The notes: generated from the letters alone by a model not told the origin. A stretch of 14,294 bases of DNA from JAJZJT01 sp049964655 (GCA_049964655.1 JBMFXC010000067.1:1-14294); one strand, 5' to 3'; positions 6,008 through 13,619 are shown, counted from the stretch's first letter. Numbers and translations: made by a program.

Positions 6008-7513
6008 ATGAGCGATCGGTCGGCACCGGAGCGAGGTCCGACGACCGTTGGTCCCCGTGGGAGGACGGGCGCCGGGGGGCAGGTGCGCGGTTCCAACGGC
6101 ACGGGACCGCAGGCGGTGTCCACGGCACGGGGACCGTTCCACGTGCTCGCCAAGCCCACCGGGCCGATCTGCAACCTCGACTGCGAGTACTGCTTCTTCC
6201 TCGCCAAGGAGGCGCTGTACCCGGGGGACCGGTTCCGGATGGCTGACGGGCTCCTCGAGCTCTACCTGCGTCAGCTCTTCGAGGCCCACGAGGGTGCCCC
6301 CGAGGTGACCGTGGCGTGGCAGGGCGGGGAGCCGACCCTCATGGGGGTGGACTTCTTCCGGCGGGTGGTCGAGCTGGTCGAGCAGTACCGTCGCCCGGGC
6401 CAGGTGGTGCACCACACCATGCAGACGAACGCCACCTTGCTGACGGACGCCTGGTGCGAGCTCCTCGCCCAGCACGACTTCTTGGTGGGGGTGAGCGTCG
6501 ACGGGCCACCGGCGCTGCATGACCGCTACCGGCACGACAAGCGTGGCGGCCCGACCTCGGACCGCGTGCTGCGCGGGCTCCGCCTGCTCAAGCGCCACGG
6601 GGTCGAGCACAACATCCTCTGCACGGTGCACGCCGCCAACCAACACCGCCCCCTCGAGGTCTACCGCTACTTCCGCGACGAGCTCGGCGCCCGCTTCGTG
6701 CAGTTCATCCCGATCGTCGAGCGCCTCGACCCCGACGACGCCAGGGCGGGCGCCGCATCAGCCGATGGTGATGCGGCCGGGGCCGGGGACGGGGCGGGCG
6801 CCCCCGGCGTTACCGACCGGTCGGTCGACCCCGAGGCCTGGGGAAGGTTCCTCTCGACCGTCTTCGACGAGTGGGTCCGCCGGGACGTGGGGACCGTGTT
6901 CGTCACCCAGTTCGAGGCGACCCTGGTGGCCTGGGCGGGCCTGCCGGCCTCCCTGTGCATCTTCGCCGAGACGTGCGGCCGGGCCGTGGCCGTGGGCCAC
7001 AACGGCGACGTGTACTCGTGCGACCACTTCGTCGACCCGGACCACTTGCTGGGCAACGTCGCGACCGAGCACCTCGTCGACCTGGTCGAGTCGCCCCGCC
7101 AGGTCGCCTTCGGCGCGGCCAAGCGCGACCTGCTTCCCCGCTCCTGCCGCGAGTGCCCGGTCCGCTTCGCCTGCCAGGGCGAGTGCCCGAAGAACCGTTT
7201 CCTCTTGACGCCGGACGGGGAGCCCGGCCTCAACTACCTCTGCGCCGGCTACCGGTCCCACTTCACCCACGTCGACGGTCCCATGCGGCTCCTCGTGGAC
7301 CTGCTCCGCCAGGGCCGGTACGCCGACGAGGTCATGGGCGTCCTCGCCGGTGCACGGCGCAACGACCCGTGCCCGTGCGGGAGCGGGCGCAAGGCCAAGG
7401 TGTGCCACCAGCGGCCCCTGCCCGAGATGGACGCCCTCTCCGTCGGATCTGCCGGCGCGGTCACGGCTCCGGACGGGGAACCCAGACGGAACGACGGCGC
7501 TCGGCGACGGTGA
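6008..7513 (+). CDS. Anaerobic sulfatase-maturase type radical SAM/SPASM enzyme with SEC-C tail
   Basis: This 501-residue enzyme has the radical SAM motif CNLDCEYC (Cys55, 59, 62). The SPASM cysteines are Cys317, 323, 338, 380, 383, 389, 393 and 412, almost exactly the spacing I recall for Clostridium perfringens anSME. Asp339 sits directly after Cys338, at the place of its proposed catalytic base. Such enzymes oxidise an active-site Cys or Ser of a type I sulfatase to formylglycine, without oxygen. Residues 451-467 add a SEC-C motif (DPCPCGSGRKAKVCH), a zinc-binding module also found at the end of SecA. A low-complexity Ala/Gly/Asp insert lies at about 243-270. The start is uncertain: ATG 6008 gives 43 residues of disordered lead, and GTG 6116 is an alternative. 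No sulfatase is in the window. Confidence 0.88.
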   Translation: MSDRSAPERGPTTVGPRGRTGAGGQVRGSNGTGPQAVSTARGPFHVLAKPTGPICNLDCEYCFFLAKEALYPGDRFRMADGLLELYLRQLFEAHEGAPEVTVAWQGGEPTLMGVDFFRRVVELVEQYRRPGQVVHHTMQTNATLLTDAWCELLAQHDFLVGVSVDGPPALHDRYRHDKRGGPTSDRVLRGLRLLKRHGVEHNILCTVHAANQHRPLEVYRYFRDELGARFVQFIPIVERLDPDDARAGAASADGDAAGAGDGAGAPGVTDRSVDPEAWGRFLSTVFDEWVRRDVGTVFVTQFEATLVAWAGLPASLCIFAETCGRAVAVGHNGDVYSCDHFVDPDHLLGNVATEHLVDLVESPRQVAFGAAKRDLLPRSCRECPVRFACQGECPKNRFLLTPDGEPGLNYLCAGYRSHFTHVDGPMRLLVDLLRQGRYADEVMGVLAGARRNDPCPCGSGRKAKVCHQRPLPEMDALSVGSAGAVTAPDGEPRRNDGARRR

Positions 7514-7645
7514 CGCCCGGCTCCCGCTGACGACAGGACGACTGGCTTGGTCGGTGCCCGGACGGACGGCGAGCTCTCGTTCGTGCGGTGTCCCTCGTTT
7601 GCGACCGCGGTGCGATGGGCGATCGAGCGGCGAGGCGAGAGCGGA

Positions 7646-7667
7646 GGCAGGGCGGGGAGACCCTGCC
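7646..7667. terminator. GC-rich hairpin in the gap before the TSUP gene
   Basis: GGCAGGG (7646-7652) pairs perfectly with CCCTGCC (7661-7667) around an 8-nt loop. It sits 133 bp after the radical SAM gene and upstream of the TSUP promoter. It could end the upstream transcript; the lack of a T-run keeps confidence low. The rest of 7514-7714 shows no gene I can support. Confidence 0.3.
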
Positions 7668-7714
7668 GGACCGAGCTGATCGACCGCCTGCCATGGACGG
7701 CCGTTCCCGCTCGA

Positions 7715-7744
7715 TTGGCACGGATGTTCGATTGTACGTATAAT
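7715..7744 (+). promoter_or_regulatory. Near-consensus sigma-70-type promoter of the TSUP operon (leaderless)
   Basis: TTGGCA (7715-7720) and a perfect TATAAT (7739-7744) are 18 bp apart. The GTG start codon at 7751 follows after 6 nt (GGGACC), so transcription should begin on or next to the start codon. In a genome this GC-rich an exact TATAAT with a 5/6 -35 is conspicuous. It is the best promoter in the window. Confidence 0.8.
7731..7744. promoter_or_regulatory. Imperfect palindrome overlapping the TSUP -10, candidate operator
   Basis: ATTGTACGTATAAT is a 14-bp near-palindrome centred on TACGTA, with one mismatched pair. It covers the whole -10 hexamer, so a bound protein would block RNA polymerase. 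The GntR/HutC-type regulator at the end of the same operon is the obvious candidate, but no second copy was found near its own gene. Confidence 0.4.
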
Positions 7745-7750
7745 GGGACC

Positions 7751-8590
7751 GTGACGCCGCTCGACTTCGTGGTCTCTCTGGCCCTCATCTCCGTTGCCGC
7801 CGGCGTCCTCGGCTCCCTGATCGGCCTCGGTGGCGGTGTGGTCATCGTCCCGACCCTCACGCTCCTCTACCACGTGGACATCCGGTTGGCCATCGGGGCG
7901 AGCATCGTCTCGGTGATCGCCACGTCGAGCGGAGCGGCTGCCGCCTACGTCCGAGAGCGCATGACCAACCTCCGGGCCGGCATGTTCCTCGAGATCGCCA
8001 CGACGACCGGGGCGGTGAGCGGTGCGTACCTCACCACCCTGCTGCCCGCACGCTTCCTGTTCGTCTTCTTCGGGCTCGTGCTCGGCTACTCGTCTTTTGC
8101 CACCTTCCGCCGCCGCCACGCCGACGCACCGCTCACCGTGTCGCACGACCGGATCGCCAACTACTTCAACCTGCACGGCTCCTACTACGACGCCGCCGAG
8201 CAGCGGGAGATCTCCTACAAAGTCGTCGGCACCAAGCCCGGGCTGATCTTGATGTACGTTGCCGGCCTGGTCAGCGCCCTGCTCGGTATCGGATCGGGCG
8301 CTCTCAAGGTTCCGGCGATGGACAGTGCGATGCACCTCCCGATGAAGGTCTCCTCGGCCACCAGCAACTTCATGATCGGGGTCACGGCTGCGGCGAGCGC
8401 CGGGGTCTACTTCATCCGAGGCCAGATCGACCCAATCATCGCCGCTCCCGTTGCTGCCGGTGTGCTGCTCGGGGCCACGGTCGGCGCCCGTGTCCTCGGA
8501 CGGGTGACGAGCAAGACGGTGCGGTTGGTCTTCGTCATCGTCCTCGTCGTCATCTCCTTGGAGATGCTCCAGAAGGGGATCTTCCCATGA
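7751..8590 (+). CDS. TSUP (TauE/SafE) family membrane exporter
   Basis: This 279-residue integral membrane protein has about eight hydrophobic segments in two homologous halves. Each half begins with the family's glycine signature: IGLGGGVVIVP (24-34) and LGIGSGALKVP (178-188). TSUP proteins move sulfite, sulfonates, thiosulfate or other organic anions across the membrane; the actual substrate is not readable here. A central hydrophilic loop (about 120-160) separates the halves. The GTG at 7751 is chosen because it lies 6 nt after a perfect TATAAT and starts right at the first membrane helix; upstream in-frame codons would precede the promoter. The TGA overlaps the next gene's ATG (ATGA). The radical SAM maturase upstream may hint at sulfur metabolism, but that link is inferred. 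Confidence 0.9.
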   Translation: MTPLDFVVSLALISVAAGVLGSLIGLGGGVVIVPTLTLLYHVDIRLAIGASIVSVIATSSGAAAAYVRERMTNLRAGMFLEIATTTGAVSGAYLTTLLPARFLFVFFGLVLGYSSFATFRRRHADAPLTVSHDRIANYFNLHGSYYDAAEQREISYKVVGTKPGLILMYVAGLVSALLGIGSGALKVPAMDSAMHLPMKVSSATSNFMIGVTAAASAGVYFIRGQIDPIIAAPVAAGVLLGATVGARVLGRVTSKTVRLVFVIVLVVISLEMLQKGIFP

Positions 8591-9105
8591 CCGACCCGAC
8601 GGAACGTCCTGGAGCCGGCACGCCGCCTGCCGCCGAGGAACCTGAGCGATCCTTCGAGGGCGAGGCTGTCTCGGGTCACCATCGCGCCCTCACTCCTGAA
8701 GAAGCGGCCGCGATGGACGAGAAGATCCGTAAGGTCGAGCTGGCGATCAGCTTGGTGCTGCGGATCGGCGTGGTGGTCAGCGTGGCTGTCGTGGCTGCCG
8801 GGCTGGGGCTGATGTTCGCCCACCACGCCGCCTACGTGCCGATCCGGGGTCACTTCTCGTACCACAAGCTCACGTCGCGGACGACGCCGTTCCCTCACAC
8901 GTTCTCTGCCCTCGGCCACTCGATCGCCCGGGGCGACGGGCGTGGGATCGTCGTGCTTGGCATCCTGATCCTGATCCTCACCCCGATCCTGCGGGTGGCC
9001 GTCGGCGTGCTGTCCTTCATCTACGAGAAGGACCCTCCTATGACCATCGTCACGCTCTACGTGCTGGTCGTCCTGATCGGGTCGTTCTTCCTCGCCGGAG
9101 TCTGA
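8587..9105 (+). CDS. DUF1634-like membrane protein, partner of the TSUP exporter
   Basis: This 172-residue protein has a hydrophilic N-terminus (about 45 residues, rich in Pro, Glu and Ala) and three membrane helices near 52-78, 117-140 and 151-171. The helix opening KVELAISLVLRIGVVVSV and the closing ILTPILRVAVGVLSFIYEKD fit DUF1634, a family that from memory is repeatedly encoded beside TSUP transporters in bacteria and archaea. The function is unknown; an accessory or regulatory subunit of the exporter is inferred. The ATG overlaps the TSUP stop as ATGA, so co-translation is near certain. It is followed 4 bp later by the GntR gene. Confidence 0.85.
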   Translation: MTDPTERPGAGTPPAAEEPERSFEGEAVSGHHRALTPEEAAAMDEKIRKVELAISLVLRIGVVVSVAVVAAGLGLMFAHHAAYVPIRGHFSYHKLTSRTTPFPHTFSALGHSIARGDGRGIVVLGILILILTPILRVAVGVLSFIYEKDPPMTIVTLYVLVVLIGSFFLAGV

Positions 9106-9109
9106 CGGT

Positions 9110-9865
9110 ATGGGCGCGCCCGACCGGTCGAGCCCACTGCCCTTGTGGGCGCAGATCGCCGACGACCTGCGTCGTCGGCTGGTGGACGGCGAGTTCGAGG
9201 AGCACTTTCCGACAGACGAAGAACTGACCCGCCAGTACGCGGTGAGCCGGCAGACGGTCCGGGAGTCGGTCCGTCATCTCACCCAGCAGGGCCTGGTCGT
9301 CCGGCAACGGGGTCGTGGGAGCTCGGTGGCCCAGCCGTTGCTCGAACAGCCCCTGCACTCGCTCTACAGCCTGGCCTCGACGGTGCGCGCCGGGGGCATC
9401 GAAGAGCGCAGCGAGGTGATGGCTGCCGAGCGCCGTCCGGTTCCAGCAGAGGTCTCGGCGCACCTCGCCGTCTCTCCGGGCGACCAGGTCGTCTTCGTCG
9501 AGCGGCTGCGCTTCGCCGGCCCCGAGCCGATCGCCAGGGACCGCTCGTGGCTACGCGACGACCAGGCGGGAGCGCTGCTCGGTGTGGACCTCTCCTCCGG
9601 CGGTCTCTACGACCTCCTTGCCGCGTCTTGCTCCGTCCGTATCACCGGTGGCTGGGAGCGCATCCGGCCGGTCGTCCCGGAGCCAGCCGAGCGCCGGCTG
9701 CTGCGGCTGCCGACGCGGACGGCAGCCTTTTCGATCGAACGACTCGCCGTTGCCGGTGAGACGCCCATCGAGTGGCGCCAGAGCCTCATCCGTGGTGATC
9801 GGTACACGCTGGTCGCCCAGTGGCCGGCCGGCGCGTACGGCTTGTCCGAGGCAGCCACCGGGTAG
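9110..9865 (+). CDS. GntR family, HutC-type transcriptional regulator (UTRA domain)
   Basis: This 251-residue regulator has a GntR winged helix at about 11-75 (PLWAQIADDLRRRL, FPTDEELTRQYAVSRQTVRESV, QGLVVRQRGRGSSV). A UTRA ligand-binding domain of the HutC subfamily follows at about 90-245 (VVFVERLRFAGPEPIARDRSWL ... FSIERLAVAGETPIEWRQSLIRGDRY). The effector is unknown; being the last gene of the exporter operon, it probably senses the exported compound or a precursor and represses the operon. The ATG at 9110 is 4 bp after the DUF1634 stop. No separate promoter is seen, so it would be autoregulated through the leaderless promoter at 7715-7744. Confidence 0.9.
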   Translation: MGAPDRSSPLPLWAQIADDLRRRLVDGEFEEHFPTDEELTRQYAVSRQTVRESVRHLTQQGLVVRQRGRGSSVAQPLLEQPLHSLYSLASTVRAGGIEERSEVMAAERRPVPAEVSAHLAVSPGDQVVFVERLRFAGPEPIARDRSWLRDDQAGALLGVDLSSGGLYDLLAASCSVRITGGWERIRPVVPEPAERRLLRLPTRTAAFSIERLAVAGETPIEWRQSLIRGDRYTLVAQWPAGAYGLSEAATG

Positions 9866-9872
9866 ACGTCAC

Positions 9873-9918
9873 TGCCCGGCTGTGGGTGCCGCTCTCGCGC
9901 CGGGACGGTCGCCGGGCA
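9873..9918. terminator. Inverted repeat between convergent gntR and MFS genes, possible bidirectional terminator
   Basis: TGCCCGGC (9873-9880) and GCCGGGCA (9911-9918) are perfect complements with a 30-nt GC-rich loop. They occupy almost all of the 53-bp gap between two converging stops. No T-tract is present on either side. Confidence 0.4.
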
Positions 9919-11790
9919 TCAGGTCGTGGCGGAAGCCTCGGGGAGCTGCTCCGGCTCGTCCGGTGGGAGCGCCGAGGAACGTCCGGCGAAGGCACCGACG
10001 CCCTGGGTGGCCAGCACCAGCTCGTCGGCTTCGGTGTCTTTGTTGCTGGTGGCGAGGTCGGCCTCGACGAGCACCGGGCGAGCGCCTGTTCCGGATGACG
10101 TCGCCCCGGCATGCACGTACTTCTGGCCGCGGAGGACCGAGGCCAGGGCGGCAAGGGCGCAGGCGACCGCTCCGAAGGTGAAGGCGATGGTGAGCCCGTC
10201 GGAGAACGGGGTGGCGAGGAGCGTCGGGAAGAACTGGCGTCCGGTCAAGACGTGGACCGAGCGAGCGGGCAGGTGCGACAGCACCGCCGGACCGAGCAGC
10301 TTGCTCATGGGGTCGTAGCCGAGCAGGGAGGCGAACAGGCTCGTGATCGGAGGCAGGTGCGAGACCGCGGTGGCTGCCGTTACCGGCACGTGCTGGGCGA
10401 CCAGGCCACGGTAGAGGGTCCGCGGTAGCGCCGAAGCGATGCCGGAGATCATGAGGGTGAAGAAGATCCCCATGGAGAGGACCATGGCTGCGTTCTGGAA
10501 GACGCCCGACATGCCGGCCCCGGCACCGCGCTGGTCCGGCGGAAGGCTGTTCATGATCGCTGCCCGGTTGGGCGAGGCGAACAGTCCCATGGCCAGGCCG
10601 TTGATCGCCATCAGGATGGCGAAGGGCGTATAGGAGAAGTCGATCGGCAGGAAGAGGAAGCCGATGAAGGTGAGCGAGGCGATGACCATGCCCGACGTGG
10701 CGAACGGTCTGGCGCCGTAGCGGTCCGACAGCACACCCGAGATAGGACCGGCAACGAGGAAGCCCCCGGTCATCGGCAGCATGTAGATGCCGGCCCACAG
10801 CGGCGTGTCGGTGAAGCTGACCCCGTGGAGTGGGAGCCAGATCCCCTGGAGCCACATCACGAAGAGGAACATGAGACCGCCACGGCCGATGGCAGCCAGC
10901 AGCGAGGCGATGTTGCCGGCCAGGAACGCCCGGATGCGGAAGAGCTGCAGGTGGAACATGGGCGAGGCGACCTTGCTCTCCACCACCCCGAACACCGCCA
11001 GCAGGACGAGCCCGCCGATGAGCGTGCCGAGGACTCGGGGGCTGGTCCAGCCCATGGCCGAGGTGCCATACGGCTGGATGCCGTAGGTGATGCCCACGAG
11101 GACCAGCGTGAGCCCGACGGCGAAGAGGACGTTCCCCCACCAGTCGATCCGGGCCCGGGTCCGCACGCCGCTGTCGTGGAGCTTGGCGTAGGCCCAGACG
11201 GTGCCGAGCAGCCCGAAGGGTGCGGACACGACGAAGACCAGGCGCCAGTCGATCGGGGCCAAGAGCCCGCCTACGACCAGGCCGATGAACATGCCGGCGA
11301 TGCCGGCGACGTTGTTGATGCCAAGGGCCATGCCCCGCTGGTTCTCGGGGAAGGCGTCGGTGAGGATGGCGGACGAGTTGGCGAAGAGGAACGCCCCGCC
11401 GATCCCCTGGCCGATGCGCATGCCGACGATGAACGCGCCCGCCGCCGTCCCGTGCATCCAGTTCACCGACAGCAGGACGGAGAACACCGTGAAGACGGCG
11501 AACCCGAGGTTGTACATGCGGACCCGGCCGTACAGGTCGCCGAGCCGACCCAGCGTCACCACCAGCACCGCGGTGACCAGCATGAAGCCGAGCAGGATCC
11601 ACAGCAGGTAGAACGAGTTGGCGGGCACCAGCGGGTTGAGCTTGATACCGCGGAAGATGTCGGGCAGGGCGATGATCAGGATCGACTCGTTGATGGAGAC
11701 GAGCAGCACGCCGAGGGTGGTGTTGAAGAGCGCCGACCACTTGTAGCGGTCGGCATCCGACGTGCCGGGGACCGGCCGGGTTCGGTTCAT
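9919..11790 (-). CDS. MFS drug efflux transporter, DHA2 (EmrB/QacA-like) type
   Basis: This 623-residue major facilitator protein has about 14 membrane helices. MFS motif A, GRLGDLYGRVRMY, is at 81-93 between helices 2 and 3. The segment AGMFIGLVVGGLLA near 165-178 sits where antiporter motif C of drug/proton exporters is expected. A long non-membrane loop lies at about 430-520, and the cytoplasmic tail (about the last 65 residues) is acidic and low-complexity. The likely role is proton-driven export of a hydrophobic drug or metabolite; the substrate is unknown. The ATG at 11790 overlaps the marR stop by one base (TGATG), so the pair is translationally coupled and the pump is presumably de-repressed when MarR binds a ligand. 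Confidence 0.92.
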   Translation of the reverse strand: MNRTRPVPGTSDADRYKWSALFNTTLGVLLVSINESILIIALPDIFRGIKLNPLVPANSFYLLWILLGFMLVTAVLVVTLGRLGDLYGRVRMYNLGFAVFTVFSVLLSVNWMHGTAAGAFIVGMRIGQGIGGAFLFANSSAILTDAFPENQRGMALGINNVAGIAGMFIGLVVGGLLAPIDWRLVFVVSAPFGLLGTVWAYAKLHDSGVRTRARIDWWGNVLFAVGLTLVLVGITYGIQPYGTSAMGWTSPRVLGTLIGGLVLLAVFGVVESKVASPMFHLQLFRIRAFLAGNIASLLAAIGRGGLMFLFVMWLQGIWLPLHGVSFTDTPLWAGIYMLPMTGGFLVAGPISGVLSDRYGARPFATSGMVIASLTFIGFLFLPIDFSYTPFAILMAINGLAMGLFASPNRAAIMNSLPPDQRGAGAGMSGVFQNAAMVLSMGIFFTLMISGIASALPRTLYRGLVAQHVPVTAATAVSHLPPITSLFASLLGYDPMSKLLGPAVLSHLPARSVHVLTGRQFFPTLLATPFSDGLTIAFTFGAVACALAALASVLRGQKYVHAGATSSGTGARPVLVEADLATSNKDTEADELVLATQGVGAFAGRSSALPPDEPEQLPEASATT

Positions 11791-12296
11791 CAGGTTCCTC
11801 CTGCACCGGTGAGCACCGACTCGTAGATGCGCACCAGGGTTGCCAAGTCGTCGGTCGAAAGGTCGGCGAGCAAGGTGGCCAGCCGGTCCCGTTTGAGCTG
11901 CTGGTACTGGGCCACCATCGCCCGGGCCGTGTCGCTGGCGGCGATACGCACCACCCGTCGGTCGTCGGGATCGTCCTGCCGTTGGACCAGGTTGCGTGCG
12001 GCGAGGCGGTCGACCAGGGCAGTGCCGGCGCTCTCGCTGATCTCCAGGCGGTCACACAGGGAGCGCATCGAGGTCGGGCCGGCCTCGAGGGCGACCAGGG
12101 CCTCGAGCTGGTGGACGGTCAACGAGCGCCACAGCGCCCGCTGTTCGGCGTCGAGCCTCACCTCGAAGGCTCGTCGCACGGCCGGGGCCAGCTCGAGCAG
12201 GCGGCACACGAGCGACGTTCGGCGGCTGCCGGAGGTGCCTGTCGTGTCCTGAGGCGCGGGACGTGACGGACGTGGGACCGTAGATGAACTATTCAT
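11790..12296 (-). CDS. MarR family transcriptional regulator
   Basis: This 168-residue winged-helix protein has a helix-turn-helix at about 56-115 (LTVHQLEALVALE, SMRSLCDRLEISESAGTALVDRLAARNLVQR) with the MarR wing DPDDRR. Dimerisation helices flank it. The N-terminal 25 residues are polar and probably disordered. It sits directly ahead of the MFS pump in the same operon, the classic arrangement for a ligand-released repressor of efflux. The ATG at 12296 is inside a perfect palindrome (12283-12297), and a TATTCT hexamer lies 9 nt upstream, so it should repress itself and the pump. The inducing ligand is not predictable. Confidence 0.92.
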   Translation of the reverse strand: MNSSSTVPRPSRPAPQDTTGTSGSRRTSLVCRLLELAPAVRRAFEVRLDAEQRALWRSLTVHQLEALVALEAGPTSMRSLCDRLEISESAGTALVDRLAARNLVQRQDDPDDRRVVRIAASDTARAMVAQYQQLKRDRLATLLADLSTDDLATLVRIYESVLTGAGGT

Positions 12297-12297
12297 C
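12283..12297. promoter_or_regulatory. Perfect palindrome over the marR start codon, candidate MarR operator
   Basis: GATGAACTATTCATC has two perfect 6-bp arms around CTA. A further half-site, TGAAC at 12301-12305, forms a second overlapping inverted pair with TTCA (12292-12295). The sites lie just downstream of the -10 TATTCT (minus strand, 12311-12306), a normal place for MarR-type autorepression. Confidence 0.6.
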
Positions 12298-12305
12298 AGG
12301 TGAAC

Positions 12306-12311
12306 AGAATA
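12306..12311 (-). promoter_or_regulatory. Putative -10 element of the marR-MFS operon
   Basis: The minus-strand hexamer TATTCT lies 9 nt before the marR ATG, so the mRNA would have a leader of only a few bases. No clear -35 was found 17 bp upstream. Confidence 0.45.
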
Positions 12312-12470
12312 GCGCGCCCCGTCCGGTCCCGTTCCGGTCTCGCTGGCCGGTGGCGACCGCTTACCGGCAGAGCGCTGGTCAGGTCGCGCTGGTCAGGCGG
12401 CCTTGCTCGACGCTGCCTCTCGCAGGCCGCGCCGCTCGCACCGCATTGGTGCTGCGGCCAGCCGGGTTGG

Positions 12471-12476
12471 TAGACA
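12471..12476 (+). promoter_or_regulatory. Weak putative -10 element for the MBL-fold gene
   Basis: TAGACA lies 6 nt before the ATG at 12483, with TTGGTG at 12446-12451 as a possible -35 (19 bp spacing). The last base of the hexamer is non-consensus. Confidence 0.35.
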
Positions 12477-12482
12477 CGGACA

Positions 12483-13580
12483 ATGGATGCAGACCGAGCA
12501 CCTGGCACGTCCCAGGGCGCCGAGGATTGGACCACCCCGGGAACCTTCGAAGTGGCCCCGGGCGTCCATCGGATCCCCCTCCCGCTGCCGAACGACGGGT
12601 TGCGGGCGGTCAACGTGTACGCCATCGAGGACGGGGACAGCCTGGCACTGGTCGATGCCGGCTGGGACGTCCCCGAGACACGGCCGGTGCTGGCCGCCGG
12701 GCTCGCCGCCATCGGGTGCTCGCTGGGCGACATCGGCCAGTTCCTCGTCACCCACGCACATCGCGACCACTACTCCGAGGCAGTAGCGCTCCGGTCCGAG
12801 CTGGGGACCACCGTGGCCCTCGGCCACGGTGAGCGAGCGTCACTCGACATTCTGGCCTCGCCGGAGTGGGTGCCGCTGGTGCCACAGCTGCAGCTCCTGC
12901 GCACTTGTGGAGCGACGGCCGTGGCCGACGATCTGGCGGCCGCCATCGGTCATGAAGGTGCTGCGCAGGGGCCGCTCGGCTGGGGCTATCCCGACGAGTG
13001 GCTGGTGGAGGGGCCGCTCGACCTGGCTGCGGGGCGGCGGCTCGCCGTGGTCGAGACGCCCGGGCACACCCGAGGACACGTCGTCTTCCACGACCCGGCA
13101 GCCGGGCTGTTGTTCGCCGGCGACCACGTGCTGCCGACCATCACCCCCTCGATCGGGTTCGAGCCGGCGCTCTCCCCCGATCCCCTGGGTGCCTTCCTCG
13201 GATCGTTGGCCAAGGTCCGCCAGCTTCCCGACGCCATGCTGCTTCCCGCCCACGGGCCGGTGGCCACCAGCGTCCATGCCCGCGTCGACGAGCTGGTCGA
13301 CCACCACGGCCGACGCCTCGACGAGGTGGAGCGGGCGGTGGCTGCCGGGGCGTCCACCCCCTTCGAGGTGGCGGGCAGGCTGCGCTGGACGCGGCGCGAG
13401 CGGACGATGGACGAGCTCGACCTGTTCAACAAGATGCTGGCCGTGGCCGAGACCTGGGCCCACCTAGTTCTGCTGACGGCCCAGGGCCGTCTGGTGGCGA
13501 GCGGCGTGCTGACGCCACCCACCTTCGACGACGTCGACGAGCTGGCGCCCGTCGACGTCCTGCAGTACCGGGTCCCCTGA
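12483..13580 (+). CDS. Metallo-beta-lactamase-fold hydrolase, LACTB2-like with winged-helix C-terminus
   Basis: This 365-residue protein has the full MBL metal-site set: HAHRDH at 91-96, PGHTRGH at 193-199, Asp214 in AGDHVL, and His257 in LLPAHG. Residues about 275-340 form a helical winged domain like the BLACT_WH region of LACTB2/YtnP-type hydrolases. An insert between about 105 and 185 may shape the substrate site. Possible substrates include thioesters, lactones, phosphodiesters or RNA; none can be chosen from sequence. The ATG at 12483 is preceded by TAGACA (12471-12476) at 6 nt, again leaderless-like. The gene is divergent from marR, with a 186-bp gap. Being next to a drug pump does not by itself make it a resistance enzyme. 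Confidence 0.9.
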   Translation: MDADRAPGTSQGAEDWTTPGTFEVAPGVHRIPLPLPNDGLRAVNVYAIEDGDSLALVDAGWDVPETRPVLAAGLAAIGCSLGDIGQFLVTHAHRDHYSEAVALRSELGTTVALGHGERASLDILASPEWVPLVPQLQLLRTCGATAVADDLAAAIGHEGAAQGPLGWGYPDEWLVEGPLDLAAGRRLAVVETPGHTRGHVVFHDPAAGLLFAGDHVLPTITPSIGFEPALSPDPLGAFLGSLAKVRQLPDAMLLPAHGPVATSVHARVDELVDHHGRRLDEVERAVAAGASTPFEVAGRLRWTRRERTMDELDLFNKMLAVAETWAHLVLLTAQGRLVASGVLTPPTFDDVDELAPVDVLQYRVP

Positions 13581-13588
13581 CGCTGACG

Positions 13589-13619
13589 CGAGCCCGACCT
13601 GATCCGGTGCCCGGGCTCG
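13589..13619 (+). terminator. Hairpin terminator candidate after the MBL-fold gene
   Basis: CGAGCCCG (13589-13596) pairs perfectly with CGGGCTCG (13612-13619), 8 bp past the stop. It is followed by GCTTT, only three T's, so it may need Rho. Confidence 0.55.

Noticed and set aside
7514..7714. A riboswitch or small gene in the gap before the TSUP operon
   Set aside because: The operon promoter gives a leaderless transcript, so a 5' riboswitch would not be transcribed with it. Only one simple hairpin was found.
6758..8335. A 525-codon antisense frame opposite the radical SAM and TSUP genes
   Set aside because: No recognisable domain. The plus strand carries conserved cysteine and glycine motifs and a strong promoter.
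10825..11826. A 333-codon plus-strand frame opposite the MFS gene
   Set aside because: It is a Glu/Asp/His-rich antisense product typical of GC-rich coding DNA, without initiation signals.
9869..12055. A 728-codon minus-strand open frame across the MFS and marR genes
   Set aside because: The composition is Arg/His/Pro noise. The alternative frame encodes complete MFS and MarR proteins with coupled start and stop.
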